From Microplitis mediator (Eukaryota > Arthropoda > Insecta > Hymenoptera > Braconidae): DNA of 64,000 nucleotides. Positions 50,431 through 63,934 of this stretch are shown here, in pieces. The position numbers were made by a program, and so were the translations under genes. Every line of letters starts with the position of its first letter. The first letter of the stretch is position 1. The notes beneath the pieces were generated by a model. That model did not search any database and was not told where the DNA came from. It saw nothing but the letters and a program-made list of their open reading frames with translations. The DNA lies in assembly GCF_029852145.1 (NCBI RefSeq), contig NC_079973.1, positions 27,050,422-27,114,421 of the forward strand, given 5' to 3'.

Positions 50431-53317
50431 GAAAAAAAAAGGATTCGTTGCGCCAAAAAATTTTTTTTCAGTGTATTTAATTGAATTTAATGAATTATAA
50501 AACGGAGTAGATAATGCAGTAAATATATATATATATAAAAAGATAAAAATGATAAATATAAATGTTTAAGAAGTCATTGAATCGAATTGTGACCTGCCTC
50601 AACACCGGCTGCTGCAGCAAGTCGCGGCGAATGGACGTAAGAGGAATGTCCAAGATGCCTAGACGCCGAGCTATTTTCATCGACCCCTTCTCTATACAGA
50701 TACACACAGACACACATAAGACACTTGATACATACACGCACATATATATTCATTTCTCTTACTCTTATGCATAAAAAGGCCATTAACTAGTAAGTGTAAG
50801 AGGAAATAAAAATAAAAGAGACCGCCAATAAATAGCATAGAGCCCAACGAATCCGCGCGATTGGTTCCGTACCAGCTTGGATGCATGAGTGCGGGTATTT
50901 TTGGGCTGAGACGCGTTGTTGTCCTTGAACCGATGCGATGACCACGACCCTCCAGGTGATGCATGTGCACATACATATAAATATAAATATAAATTTAATA
51001 CGCGTACGAACAGCATCCCCGTACAATCGGTATTTTATCGCGACTATAATTTAAAAGTACTTAAAACCCAGCCAAGTATCAAGATGATTGAGTGCATGGA
51101 GCTAAAAAATTATTATAGATTAAGTAACGTCAAATAAAGATCAAGATTAATGAAAATAAAAACATCAGAATTAAACAATTTAAAAGGACATGAATCCAGT
51201 TAAAATACTGCCCAAGTGTACGCTAATAAAAAATAAATAAAATGAAACTTGAATTCCTCGGTGGTGATACAATATACATTTCGCCTTGCCCAGACTGGTT
51301 CACCTACACGATACTCGTTGAAAGTGACGAGCGGACGATCCTACCGGCGATAAATTTAGTTTACAAGTGCTCTGAAGAATAAGAAGAAGGGTGTCGGTGG
51401 TATTCTCAAGAGACTCAATGCAATGTATCCTGCTCAGGAAGTTATTATATGCTGCCATTAAATACCAACGTCAACTTTTGTTACATTATTATCGATTAAC
51501 TTTTACCGTCAAAGAAAAAAAAAAAATTAATAACCAGCTATCAATATCTACAGCCAACCGATTTCGTCACGTACGCCTGCGCACACTAACCTTGAACTTG
51601 GAAAAAATAGTATTTCACAAGCTCTCGTAATAAAAAAAATATTTGTGTGAAGTAACACGGAGTTGAAAGAATAATTTGAATAAAAAATATTATTTAAACA
51701 AGAGTGAAGACATGAATGATTTAATTAATGCTCCGAGTGATCTTGAAATACCGGCGAAATTTAAATGCCCCAAAAGTTATGAATGAAAATATGTTGAAAT
51801 AATAAATAGTAAAAGGTATTATGTAGATTACATATATGTTGTATAAGAATTGATTGACCGACATCAAGTAGCTTTGAATAATTACGTAGTCGTGAAAAAA
51901 TAACAAACGGTTTATTTTTATATTTTACGGTCGATGCGTGATGTCCAATCGTGGTCGACAATTATCTTTATCACAATGCGACAGTTTATTGAATCTTACA
52001 ACTCTTTTAACGTTTAATTAGACCACCTAGAGTTGAATCGTTGCGGTACATACATACATATATGTATATAATGTACCTGGTACCTAATGTCCCGGCAATT
52101 GGTCGCGATAAAAGCACGATCAAAATTTAAAATGTCACGGTAGAATGCCAATTGCATGAATCAAGATATGAGTCTCGTATGTATTAAGTGTATGAACACG
52201 CACGTACATTAAGTGTAAGTATATATACATGTTAACTGTTGAACTGCCCCCACGCGTAAAAAGAAAACGTGATCGAGAGGAATTGACTTCGATGAGAGTC
52301 GCGTGGGTGTTATGTATATGTTACATTATACGTTATGTATATAGGAACCGCGAGAGTTGTAATAAAAAAATTAAATAAATATATAAAAAAATTGAGAGTA
52401 AATAAATACCCAAGGAGATACGACACTCGAGTTCTCGGAAATCATAAATACTCGTTCTTGAGCTACCTACATGGTAGAAAGATTTTTTATTCACTCTAAG
52501 GGAGATCTAGTCTGTCCAATAACGCCAGGTACGGCGTCTTATGTCCCCCTCATACACTCATACATAGATATAGATATAAATACATAAATGTGTATGGGTA
52601 TTGGTGTGATATGTACTCAGGAATTAAATACATCGCATTACCACGTCAGATTACTAAACTTAAATCGGGCCAAAGAATATATACTCGGATCGTACCAAAT
52701 TAAGAAACGATATGTGGAGACCGGTTGGTCTTTTTTCATTTACGCAATTTTTATATATATGTATACATATTATATGTGAATGTTGAGGCTTTCTTTTCGC
52801 CGCCCCCGGGCGCACGGATTTTGTCTTTCAACCGGCAGCACCAACTACACCGTTAACCAATAAACGTTTGCCAATTACTCATTTACATATTTTTTTTCCT
52901 TCTTTTAATTATAATTATAATTTCCTTTTTATGTTTCATTCCATCAATGTGAAAGACCACTTTAATGATTCACCGATTTCTCACTTTCAACATATTAAAA
53001 ATATTTTATTTATAAATTTTCCAATAATTACTTACGGTTATTTGATAACCTGAATCCGCTAATACAGAATGTCTTATTTAAAAAAAAAAAAATTTATCTC
53101 CCAAGTAGGTTATTACGAAAAATAAAAACAAGTAATTATCGTTAATCTAGTGTATTTAAGATTAAAATGACAGTTAACTTGTTGTCTATATTTTAAAACA
53201 GATCAAAAACACACGTCAGATCTAATTAGATCAGTCAGGTAGAATTTATAATACATGATACCAGCAGTTAAATTCCTTGCTAACTATAATTTAATTAACC
53301 ATAATTTTAATTTACTA

Positions 53318-53792
53318 CACTATAAAAAATCACCGGGGTAAGTCCAAGCGGTGTAGGTGTTAAAATTATCGGTGTTGAATTTACCCCCGAAAGCGGTGTG
53401 AAAATAACGCCGCCGCCGGTGTAAATATTCTGTACCGATGTTAAAATATTTTACTTTGTGAATATTTTTACTTACTCGATCACTGTACTTGTTAATAAAT
53501 AATATTCTTTATTAATTTTCATAGAGAACTGACATTTTTTGTGTTTTATAATCTTTAAAGTTAATACTCCCAGCGGACGCAGTTTACCCAGCTTTTACAC
53601 CGGTATTACTCCGCTTTTACACCGATATTACTCCGTTTTTACGCCGGTTACCCCGCTTTTACACCGGTTACCCTGATTTAACACCGGTATTTTTAACACC
53701 GGTGAATTACTCCTCCTACTCCGGTGTAATTTTATTTTAACACCGGGCGGAGTTAAAATGAGTCCATTTTTAACACCGCTCTTTTTACAGTG
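53318..53792. mobile_element. MITE with CACTRTAAAAA ends and internal ACACCGG subrepeats (475 bp)
   Basis: It starts CACTATAAAAAATCACCGG and ends with the reverse complement of CACTGTAAAAAGAGCGGTG. TA lies on both sides, fitting a TA target duplication. The right part, about 53590-53760, is a tandem series of short units of the form ACACCGGTATTACTCCGCTTT. The left part carries the complementary GGTGTAAA words, so the whole can fold on itself. No protein is encoded. Confidence 0.75.
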
Positions 53793-56700
53793 TAGAGAAG
53801 GTCTGTCTAAGAAGTGTCTAATAACGGTAGAAATTCGTCTGATTTTTTTTCAACAGCGTACGTGTGTGTCAGATATTTAAAACGTGTAGTGTAGTGTATG
53901 AGAGTCATCCATCAACGACTCGCGGCTCGCGGCATTCGCGTATACCGCGTCGATGGATACAAATCGACGAGGACATTTACCGTTTTCATTGACGTATCAA
54001 TTGTTCTACAACTGTTACAAACAACTTTAACCTCTACAACGTAATGTACAATGGTACATTATAGCGCAGAAACGAATAGCAACAGCGTACGGCTAACAGT
54101 TAACGTAAGCTGCTTAGTGTGTAGCATATATATATTTATAAACATATATGTATATGTACACCAGCAAGCTAAAGTCTAGGATAATAAAGAAAGTAAAGAT
54201 GACTATATAAACCCAAAGGGTATTACATGAGTATTCCACATGTGGACATACATTTACAGCGTATTATTAAATTTACGGTCTCGTTTCGCGACGGCGACGA
54301 CGCATTTACCCGGGAAATTCAACGAAGGCTCTATTTACGATGCTAAAGCGATTAATCACTCCTCGCAATCTAAAGACGACTTCTCTTATTGCTCTTTTCT
54401 TTCCCCAAGAAAGCGTAAAAAATAAATATGAGAATAACATATTTATTATATATGATTGCTCAATATTAACTGAATTAAACATCTCTTCCAATAATATTAA
54501 TGAGACTTTAATTAATTATTAAGAAATGAAGAATAAATTAATGAGCATTGAAATAAATTGTAATTATAAAAAAAAAATAATTTAATTAATTTTGAATAAT
54601 TTATCCAATGGAAAATATTAAAATATTTTTCTACTTAATAAAAATAGTTAGATTGATATTTTCTATGAATTATTAAATATTTGTGATGAAATTAATTTAT
54701 CAAATTTTTTATTTTTGAATTAAAATATAAAATTGATAAAAATGTCAAAAATATAAAATAACCATATAAATTATTTAAATTAGATAATTATAATATTATT
54801 TGAATAAATAGAAATGTTTTAGATAAAAATAATAATTAATTGATTAATTAAAATTGAATAAATACAAATAATAATTACGTCTTAATAAAATTATCTAAGA
54901 TCAAGTACATCTATATAAAGTGTGAATAACAGTCATTTAATTAGAAATACCGATAAAAAAAAGTATTTAATTTAATTAAGTAAACAAAAAGTTAAAACAT
55001 TATCTAATCCCATAATTTTTATAAGATGATTCAATAATTACTTAAATTACAACAACAAGGATATATATATTTGATCAAGTGATGAATTTATAAATAATTA
55101 TGAGTCCCTGAGTAAAATGTGCGCATCATTGCAGAAATGAGGAAGAAAAATAATTTTTTTTAAAATGTCTTTATAAAGTGAAATAAAATAAATGAATATA
55201 CTGATTACTACGTCAAAGTGTTTCAAGGCAATCATATACTTGCGATAATGAATTCCTCGTGTCAAGGACATCATAGGATCCTATTTCTTCTTCTCACTTT
55301 CATAGACCCACAGACATTGAGCTTTTTTATTTTTTGAGCTTAGACTAGTACCCTAGAGACTAGAGACCGAACAAACTCGATTTACAAAAAACGTCTTTAC
55401 TTTTAAACTTTGAACAGGGAACCAAACGTCACATCCATTCGGTCTTAATTGGATAAGACGAGAAAAGATGAAAAAGTAAACTCTGGTCTAACGTAAAAGA
55501 GAAAGCAACGAAGCTTAACGATGTGCAGACTTATTCCGTCTCAGTGTCTCCACGATGGCCTTCTTGTTTAAGCGAAGCGAACGTTAAGCATACAGAGGAG
55601 GAAGACCGACAAGTATTATAAAAAATATAAATAATACTAAAAAAAACATGTGCCTTGGATAAAAATACAATCACAAAAAACTACAACACTTGAGGGTAAT
55701 TAATCAACTCGACTGTGCAATTCATTCATAACTACATTTTTAAAACTCCAAACAAAAAAGTTTAATTATTAAAATTACATATATTTTTTTGTTTTAAAAA
55801 AAAAACTCTTGGCAAAGAGTGATAATAAATTTAAAAATAACCAACCAAAGCATTTCCAAGATACCTGACGCTAAATAACCCGCGAGTCTTAACAACTGAC
55901 ACGCAGGTGTATAAAGTACACGTTACAATTTATAACGATCAGTCGACAATTATTCGCCTATAACCGAGAAAATAATATTATTTATGTATACATTATAATA
56001 AATATAAGTATATTAAAATTTTAAATGTAAAGCAAATAAAGAGTTTTGAGACTGCGTGTTGCACCAGTGATCGGGTAAAACAGTCAGGTATAAAATGCGT
56101 TTTTTCTTTATTTCTTTTTCTGACTCTGTCGGAGTCAGCAGGAGTCTGGTACATTCGCGAGAGTGCCTCAAAACAAAACGTCAAGGCCACATATCGAGTG
56201 AGTCACGCGGCCGATCGAACTGTCAGACACGCCCCCGTTTTATCAAGTCCTTTCATGCCACCCTGCACGCGAAATTAAATAATAAATAATATTAATGTTA
56301 CTCTCATTCACTTTTACTCCAACTTCATTTTTTACTTCAAACTTTCTTATTTTTTTTACTGTTTAAATATTTGAATTCAAAAAAATGTAAAGAGTTTGTA
56401 CATGTGTGTGTTGTAAATTTGAATAAAAAAAAGTGTTATATAAAATACGTATGGGTAGATGAAATAAAAGAACGACTCTTGCCGCAAGTCACTGACACCC
56501 GCGTGAGAACGACCACGTTGTCGCGGGAATCACGAGGTGGATGAACGTGTCGAGAATATAATATTATAAGAAAGGAAGATGAGTAAGTGAGTGTTGATCC
56601 TCTCTCTTTTCTCATCAGCCGACAGGTATTTCCATCGCGATCACGAGCCACGAGGCGCTTCACTAATTTTAGTTTTTTCAGTTTTAAAAATATATATATA

Positions 56701-57049
56701 CATATATATAAAATACATAGACTAACCACAATCACTAGTTCAACACGTCTATTAAATCTTATTTTACTAAATATGTATAAAAAAATTTTTTAAAATGGAG
56801 CAATGAAAAAAAAAAAAAAAAAAAAAAAAAATCAAAACTCCGATTTAAAAAATCAAAAACACTTTGGGTTACTTGGTATTGAATTTGTTGATTCAAAAAA
56901 TGAAAACAATTATTTTAAAAAAATAATTATAACTTTGTTTAACATTCACGCACGTCAATGTCATTGTCACCCCGCGTAAAAAATAGTAATGAATTTTAGT
57001 AAACAAAACGGAGTTGATAAAAATTTCAAAAATGTGACGGCTTGTGTGA

Positions 57050-57370
57050 CTTTTAATAATAACTGAACAAGGGGCAAAGGAACGCGCATATGGCGAGGAC
57101 GCGGTGTCGCTCCGCCGTGTAGACCACGTCGCCCCGCCGCAGACTGCGGCTGCCTGGACAACTGCCGCCCACCCAGCCGGCTCTCTTCGCGTTCGCGATC
57201 CCAAGCTTTGGTTCTCTTCTACTACTCCGGCCCCCGTAGGCGCTAAAGAACGAAGAGACCGATAGAGGCAAACACGAGGAGAGCCAACGACAGCGATAAT
57301 ATAAACCCCACTACATTTAACTTAAACTTCGACTGAGAACCCGAGCCCAGCCGAACAGAATGAAACTGCT
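57050..57370. promoter_or_regulatory. GC-rich island, candidate distal promoter or first exon
   Basis: This is the strongest GC-rich block outside the shot exons, with dense CG dinucleotides (CGTCGCCCCGCCGCAGACTG near 57126). Several overlapping open frames on both strands reflect composition rather than coding. On the minus strand it could feed a non-coding first exon into shot. A small plus-strand frame at 57360 begins at its edge. I saw no convincing splice donor in a coding frame. Confidence 0.3.
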
Positions 57371-59829
57371 GCTATGCGCTGCCGCTTTTGCTCCTGCTCC
57401 TGCTGCTGCTACTCCATTCTCGTCTTTTAAACTTGCCATTGACTATGTCAATGCAATACGCATTGCGCTAGGATTAGATTCACTCTGCTCATCATTCAAA
57501 TCTCACCAATTTTTTATTTTCAAATCATTTTTCCATAAAAAAAAAAAAAAAATTAATGGGCAAAAAATTTGAAATATAATTAAGTGACCGGTAATATATA
57601 ATAAGTAATAAGGAAGTTGCATGTCACGAATTGGATTTAACCATAGAACGATATATAGATTATGAATGACATTAACGTGCGCACATTAACTTAAGCCGTT
57701 ATATGACGTCGCAAGTAAATTATTTCATGCGTATATGTATCCGCGGCACTCACTACTCTATATATTATATATTACATATATAACACCGTATGTATAGCAT
57801 GTCCAGCCAAAAGTACATCATATATATAAACAAGTATGGGTGCGCGTTATGTTACATTACGCGGCGTTTATCAACTAATATAACTCCAATATACTACACG
57901 CGGTCCCGGCGTGTTTTGTCTGCACTGCTGGTCTCGCTACGGGGCAGATATTAAATTAACAGGTAAAACGAGTCACGAGGAATGTGTGTTGGGGTGTATA
58001 GATCCTTTATATATATGGATACAAACTGCAGACAAAACAGGCTGCTAAAACCTCTTTCACTAGATGATTGACTCTAGAGCCTACGATTTATTATTTTAAC
58101 TGAAAACGTCATCTTTAAAATATTCGTGGTAATCAAATTATCTAGATATTTTAAATTTGAGTAATAAAAATTTGAATATAATTAAGCGACAGGCATCAAA
58201 AATAATGCAATAAAAAAAAACTAATGTTTGATTTGAAACAGTTGTTACGAACGTCCGGTTGGTAAAGAGCTATATCTATTACGAAATATCGAGTGACTAA
58301 AAGTTTTAGTAATGAAATTTAAAAGGAGTATATATATGTGACTATGACGCGGAATGTAGGATGAAAAAAGTGAGTAAAGTTAAAAAAATAGACAAGTATG
58401 TACAAGAGATAGTCTTTTTATTTCTTTGTCCCAGTAGACGACACAAGTCGTCTTGGGAATCATAAAACGAGTTGAAGGGACGCGGTTGATGGTTGATGTG
58501 ATGGTATATTCTTGGAAAACCTATTCAAATACCCGCCGACTGTAGTAAAGGCGGTCTCGTTTTCATCGTTAAAAAATTTTTAAAAAAAAATCCTACTTTT
58601 AAATAGGGACCAACTAAATTCAATTTACAAAGTAAAGGAAGTTGCGGGATATTTACATTGAGTTTAAGTAACTCTTAATATTCATTTTGTAATAAGATTT
58701 TTTTTTAATTTATTTTTCTGCCTCAAGTGTCGCAAGATGAGCGTACGTCAATCAGACGGATAATTTATGGACCATATAATAATTATAAAAAGAAATATTA
58801 GCAATTGAAGAAGAATGTGATAAAAAATAAATGGACTCGATAATTAATGTTATTTTGTCGAGGAAAATATATGATAAAACGTGATGAGATAAAGTAAATA
58901 TATATTCAATCCAGGAAATGAGCGGCATTATTATAAATGCATCTCGGGTGAGACTTGGCCTGGATTTTATCCAAAGGACACTGTCGATATTGCAACTAAA
59001 CCAAGTTGTTGATGGAATTATCAAGACCAACTTCATTTTTTTTTTTTTTTTTTATTACATACTTACACGTTGAACGTCCTCAAACACGTTAAAAGTATGA
59101 CGTTACTGATGTATCAATAAAATATTTTTATAACTCAAAAATAAAAATAAAATCTACAAGTTATTTAAAATTAAATTAGTAAATTATTTATAGACAGTTA
59201 AATTTTTTTATCAGATTGATAATAATTTTGTTTAAATTTCCATGTAAAAATATATATTTTCATATAAATTACTGAACAAAGAAAAAATAAATTAATAAAG
59301 ATAAAAGTCGGTTGTATAATTATCCAGTTTTTAAAAAAAAAATTATAATAAATTAAAATGTACGGTCAGAAAAGTTATATAATAAAATATTCTAAAAAAT
59401 TTAATTAAGTTTACTTAATTCTCTTAACCAGAGTTTTTTTCAGAGTTTATTAAAATCTTGTACATCGGATAAACTTGTATCCAATACTCGCGGGTATTAA
59501 ATTTATAAAATTTACGAATTTACGAGTTACGACCTCGCGAAATCTCGTCGACCTCCAAATCCTTCTGCGAATAATTTAATTTCAATAACGAATTATTTTT
59601 TTATTTTTTCATATATTTAGATTAATGAGACATTATACATCTCCATGAATTAAAAATAACAAAATTCGCATCCAATGATGGAATAAAGATGATAAAAAAT
59701 AATAATTATTATTATTACCATCGTCATTATCATTATCATTATTATTGTTATCGTGATAGTTTTATACTTGAGTTCACAAATAATCTTTTTAGCCGTAAAA
59801 CTTTTTCAGATGATGGCGGCATCGATTAA

Positions 59830-60090
59830 AATCCAACATGAGGCGATTTGCACGTCAGCGGCAAGAGGAAAGAGCGAGAGATGAGACCGAGTAGCAGCGA
59901 AAGAGCACTCGAGGCGCCACTCTACTTCCAAGAAGACAGACAGTACAAGATATTTAAGGATTTAAGATTAATCGCGGCAATCGAAGTGCCAGTTCTCTGA
60001 CACACGCATACGAATTACACACAACAAAAGTTGAGTTGTGTCGGCGGTCCTTTTTTCTCTCCCCAGATGAGGATGCTGCTCGTCTTTATG
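59830..60090. promoter_or_regulatory. GC-richer island, possible regulatory region
   Basis: A purine-rich and GC-richer tract (GAGAGATGAGACCGAGTAGC and following) is set in AT-rich DNA. There is no open frame of note. It could be another promoter or enhancer; the evidence is composition alone. Confidence 0.2.
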
Positions 60091-60904
60091 CATCTCAACC
60101 TCAAGTATATCAACGATCAACGGATAGGATCACCATAAGAGAGGGTTAACTCAACCTTTTTACATCACCAACGCTCAGAGTGTGCATTTGCATCACATCA
60201 CACACTTCTTATGAGTATTTTCTCGCTAATGTCTCAGCGTCATTGCGAGACGTTCCAATTAACAAATACGCTCTTCATTAAATTATCCATTACAAGATAA
60301 CTTTAAATTTCTCGCGTACCCGCATACCAACATCCACACTCGCTGATGCATAATTACCCACAATTCGTATTATGAATAAAAATGATATGACACTAATCTC
60401 AAAATTATGAAAATAAATGTTAGTACATCTGTACTCATGATGATTTTTTATTTGTTTTGTTCTTTAACCTCGTCTTACCACTTGATATTCATTGAATGAA
60501 CTATTCGTGGAATCAACAATTGTCCTAATGTAATGTAATGTAAGTGATGCAAAGAAATATAAAATCCGTAAAAAAAACCCGACGGACTCAATGTAACTAC
60601 AATTTACAAGCACTTTCATTATTTACACCAGTGAATTATGTAAGTATCCGGAATATTTATCTATATGAAATGTAACGTCATAGGTAATAGGTGTGTCACG
60701 CGTATCTTTTGTGAGCTTAGAAAAAAAAACCAACCGGATGTGACCATTAATTGCCACGTTATCAGCGAGTAAAAAGTCAAATATTAATTTTTGGTTTTAG
60801 CAACTTCGAAAAAAATTTAGAAAACGATTGATCTTGCTGAGCAAGGAATAATTTTTGTGACTAAAACCAATGACTTAATTTTTTTGAAAATTTAAATTTT
60901 CATA

Positions 60905-61129
60905 CACAGAAAAAAAAACAATTCTCGACTGAACGTAAATATTCTTGATTCAAGAAAATTTTTTTGGAGACCTAAATTTTCTTAGATAAAGTAGAAATCT
61001 TCTCCGACCAAGACGAATTTTTTTTTGACCAAGATAAATTCTCTTGGCTCAAGAAAATCTTGACTTGGTTCCCGAAAACGTTTGTCTTCAAAAATATTTT
61101 CTCGACTCAAGATAACTTTTTTTTCTGTG
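60905..61129. mobile_element. CACAG-ended MITE, copy 3 (225 bp, diverged)
   Basis: It begins CACAGAAAAAAAAACAATTC and ends TTTTTTTTCTGTG. TA lies on both sides. The interior is rich in TCTTGATTCAAGAAAATTTT-like palindromes and CTCGACTCAAGA words. Size and ends match the copies at 38161 and 42496, but the interior words differ, so it is an older or separate subfamily. Confidence 0.7.
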
Positions 61130-62004
61130 TAGCAGGAAGTTCAAAAATGAGTAAAAAGGTCAATGTCTAATTTTTTTTATAACAATTAGATGAAATGATA
61201 GATAAAAAAACCGTTGTCTTTATTCATATGCCACAAGTCTGAGCTGAATTAGTTCCAAGTGAGAAAAGACACCGCGCAGTGTGTAACACATGTAATGCAT
61301 ACAGGATATGCACAATGAGAATAAGGCTTTGGCGACAGTGTGCTGACATGTTGGGATGTTTCTCTCACCAGACTGTTCATTATTAACACCACCATATATA
61401 CGTACGACTGATTTATTAATAACCCAACAATTTATTAACGAGCACTTTTGTCTGACAAGTGTTTATGCTGATGAATATTGCAATAATTAATAGAGTAATT
61501 AAATAATTAAGCAACCAAAAGCACTTTTGTAAGGTCAAAAAATCGATGAATAAAAATGAGACCCAACATGCTGGGTTGGGTAAAAATGGTGTTAATTTTA
61601 TTTAAAAAAAAACCAATTTTGCATCGAATTCAATCCAATAAATTAATGAAACCGTTGGCAACAAGTAGTAAGTTGTTTATATTATGCGAATGGTCATGAA
61701 GCGGGGGTTTGTGTCGAGTGCACGAATGGAATGTCAATGAACCCCACTCATGGAATCCTAACTGTACGATCAAGTTGTGAGATCCTTGCTCGAAATATAT
61801 CAGAGCAGAATCCCCATGGATTCTTCACAGTCTTTGCCAAGTTGCACGAATGGAATATCATGACCAAGTTCTTAAATACGTAAGAGTTTTCTCTATTTTT
61901 TTTAACTTTGTCATTAATGTTTAGAAAAACAATATTCAAATTATTGTAATCCGATTTAAATAATAATTATTCATAATTGTTTGCTCTGAATCAGCTTTAA
62001 TCAG

Positions 62005-62070
62005 CAAGTCATGTCGGCTCAATGGCAGAGTGTTACTCCCACTAGACCGGCGTTTGCAGGTGAGTAGCCA
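62005..62070 (+). repeat. possible decayed tRNA-derived SINE head
   Basis: GGCTCAATGGCAGAGTGTTA followed by CTAGACCGGCGTTTGCAGGT resembles the A-box and anticodon-to-B-box layout of tRNA-derived SINEs. The B-box itself is degraded and no poly(A) tail or body could be traced. It is not an intact tRNA. Confidence 0.3.
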
Positions 62071-63934
62071 ACAGACAAATTTATTAATCATCCATGTAAT
62101 GGGCTGAGAAAATCCGATTGGGATATTTTCGAGTGATTGAATTGATAATTTATTTTTAAATATGTATATCACAATATAACAATAACAATAACAAACAAGA
62201 CCATAAAATAAAAGGCTAAGGCCGTTGTGTGATTGAAGAGATAAGAATAAAATTAATTTTAAATGTCAGTATCCATTGAAATTGAATGAAATCTTACAAT
62301 TGCATTGTTTAATTATTATTTGAAATTGTTATCTTCAAACCGCGTCTCGAATTGTGCGTTCATCTTACAGATCGTTAAATTTATATCGATAAATTTCAAT
62401 AGTCTGATAGCTAAAGCTTAACTTTATTAATCTTTAAAAATATTATTCACCCACGTGAATTATTTAATTTATTTTTCCCGCTACTTTATCTCAACCCAAT
62501 TGTCTTGATCTTATACTTTTTTTTACGAATCTATTGAAGTTAACGGTGGTGTTATCAGCAAAAATTAGTGTTTCATTTATGTAAATAAAAATGAATGTTA
62601 TGCTAATTGTGGGAATTCAAAAAATGTGCGGGTTATTTGTGATAAAAAATTGAAAAAGAAAATGTGGAAAGATTCGCCATCTATTGCCGTTCGTTAAAAC
62701 TACGATTCATATGATAAACCGTTAGGTCGATAAAGAAGACCGGGAACGAAGCCCGTTTTACACGATAACAACAAAAAACATGATTTTAAATACGTAAATA
62801 TATAAAAGCTGCAAATGGTACGTAAAATAATATAGTATTCATGCAAATCGATATTTTAGTATGAGTCAAGAGCAAACTCTCGTGTCTGACCTCGAGGGTC
62901 GGGAAAATATTTAAATGTACAGTAAATAAAATATTTATTACCTGGAATATTTTGAAATAAAAAAAAATAAACCCTAAATCTTGAAATCTTGCCGATGGCC
63001 GAAACCGGAAAATAAAATATTGAATACAACAAAATTTAAAAATAATAATTTTTCTTGAAAAATTTACTGCTCTATGAATAATCCCGTAAATGTATTGATC
63101 GTGAAAAAAAATCTATAAACTTCCCTCCCTTAATTATACAACTTCCAAAACAGCTGCAGTTTATTTATCTATTTCCCCCAACGTAATGTCAGATGCAATC
63201 TATCCACGTTAATTTATTTCTTCGGTTAAAAATTAAACATTTAATTTTTGTTATACTTAAAGTCCCTTAAAAAAATATATCTGCTAAATAAAGTAACCAA
63301 ATTTAAGCTCCAAAAGATAACTTGAGGCACTAAAAATTAAAACCGTATAGTAATAGAATTATTTGAAAGGCGGAAAAGAAGACTGTAAGATGAAGAACGG
63401 AAGTAAAAATAAAAGTTAAAAAAATAATTTAATGTACGGGAGAAGGTAGACTAGAGTTGGTGCCGGGCATCGAACTGTGACCCAGGAGCACCTGTTGCCG
63501 CCTCCGCAGGCGTAGTTTAATACAACCCAACTATACCAGTTAGTCAGCCAACCAACCTGGCTAGCCTAACCTGTCCTTAATATATAAAGCTAGCGCAGGC
63601 CAGAGCAACACAACAAACCCGACCTGCCTGAGAGGGAACTCCGTGGAGCGTGGCGAGAAAGAGACGGTAAAATATATATATAAAAAAAATATATATATAT
63701 AATAAGATCCGACGATCCGATGACTCTTCCACGATCTCGAGTATAGTTAGATCAGACATGAGACAAGATGAGATCCCGATCCCAACTATAGCCAGTGTAG
63801 GCTGGATATGTGACTACTCATCAGATTCTTCTTCCTTTACTCTTTATAAGTCTACATCATAGATCGCAAACTACTTTTTCCATTGTCCAGCTGGCACGCT
63901 TCACAGCATCTAGCTTCTAGTTTCAAGTTTCTAC

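Noticed and set aside
56806..56831. Poly(A) tract as the tail of a retroposon
   Set aside because: No SINE or LINE body or target duplication could be seen next to it; similar A or T runs are common in this window.
63460..63560. Intact tRNA gene
   Set aside because: A B-box-like sequence is present, but no acceptor stem or cloverleaf can be formed.
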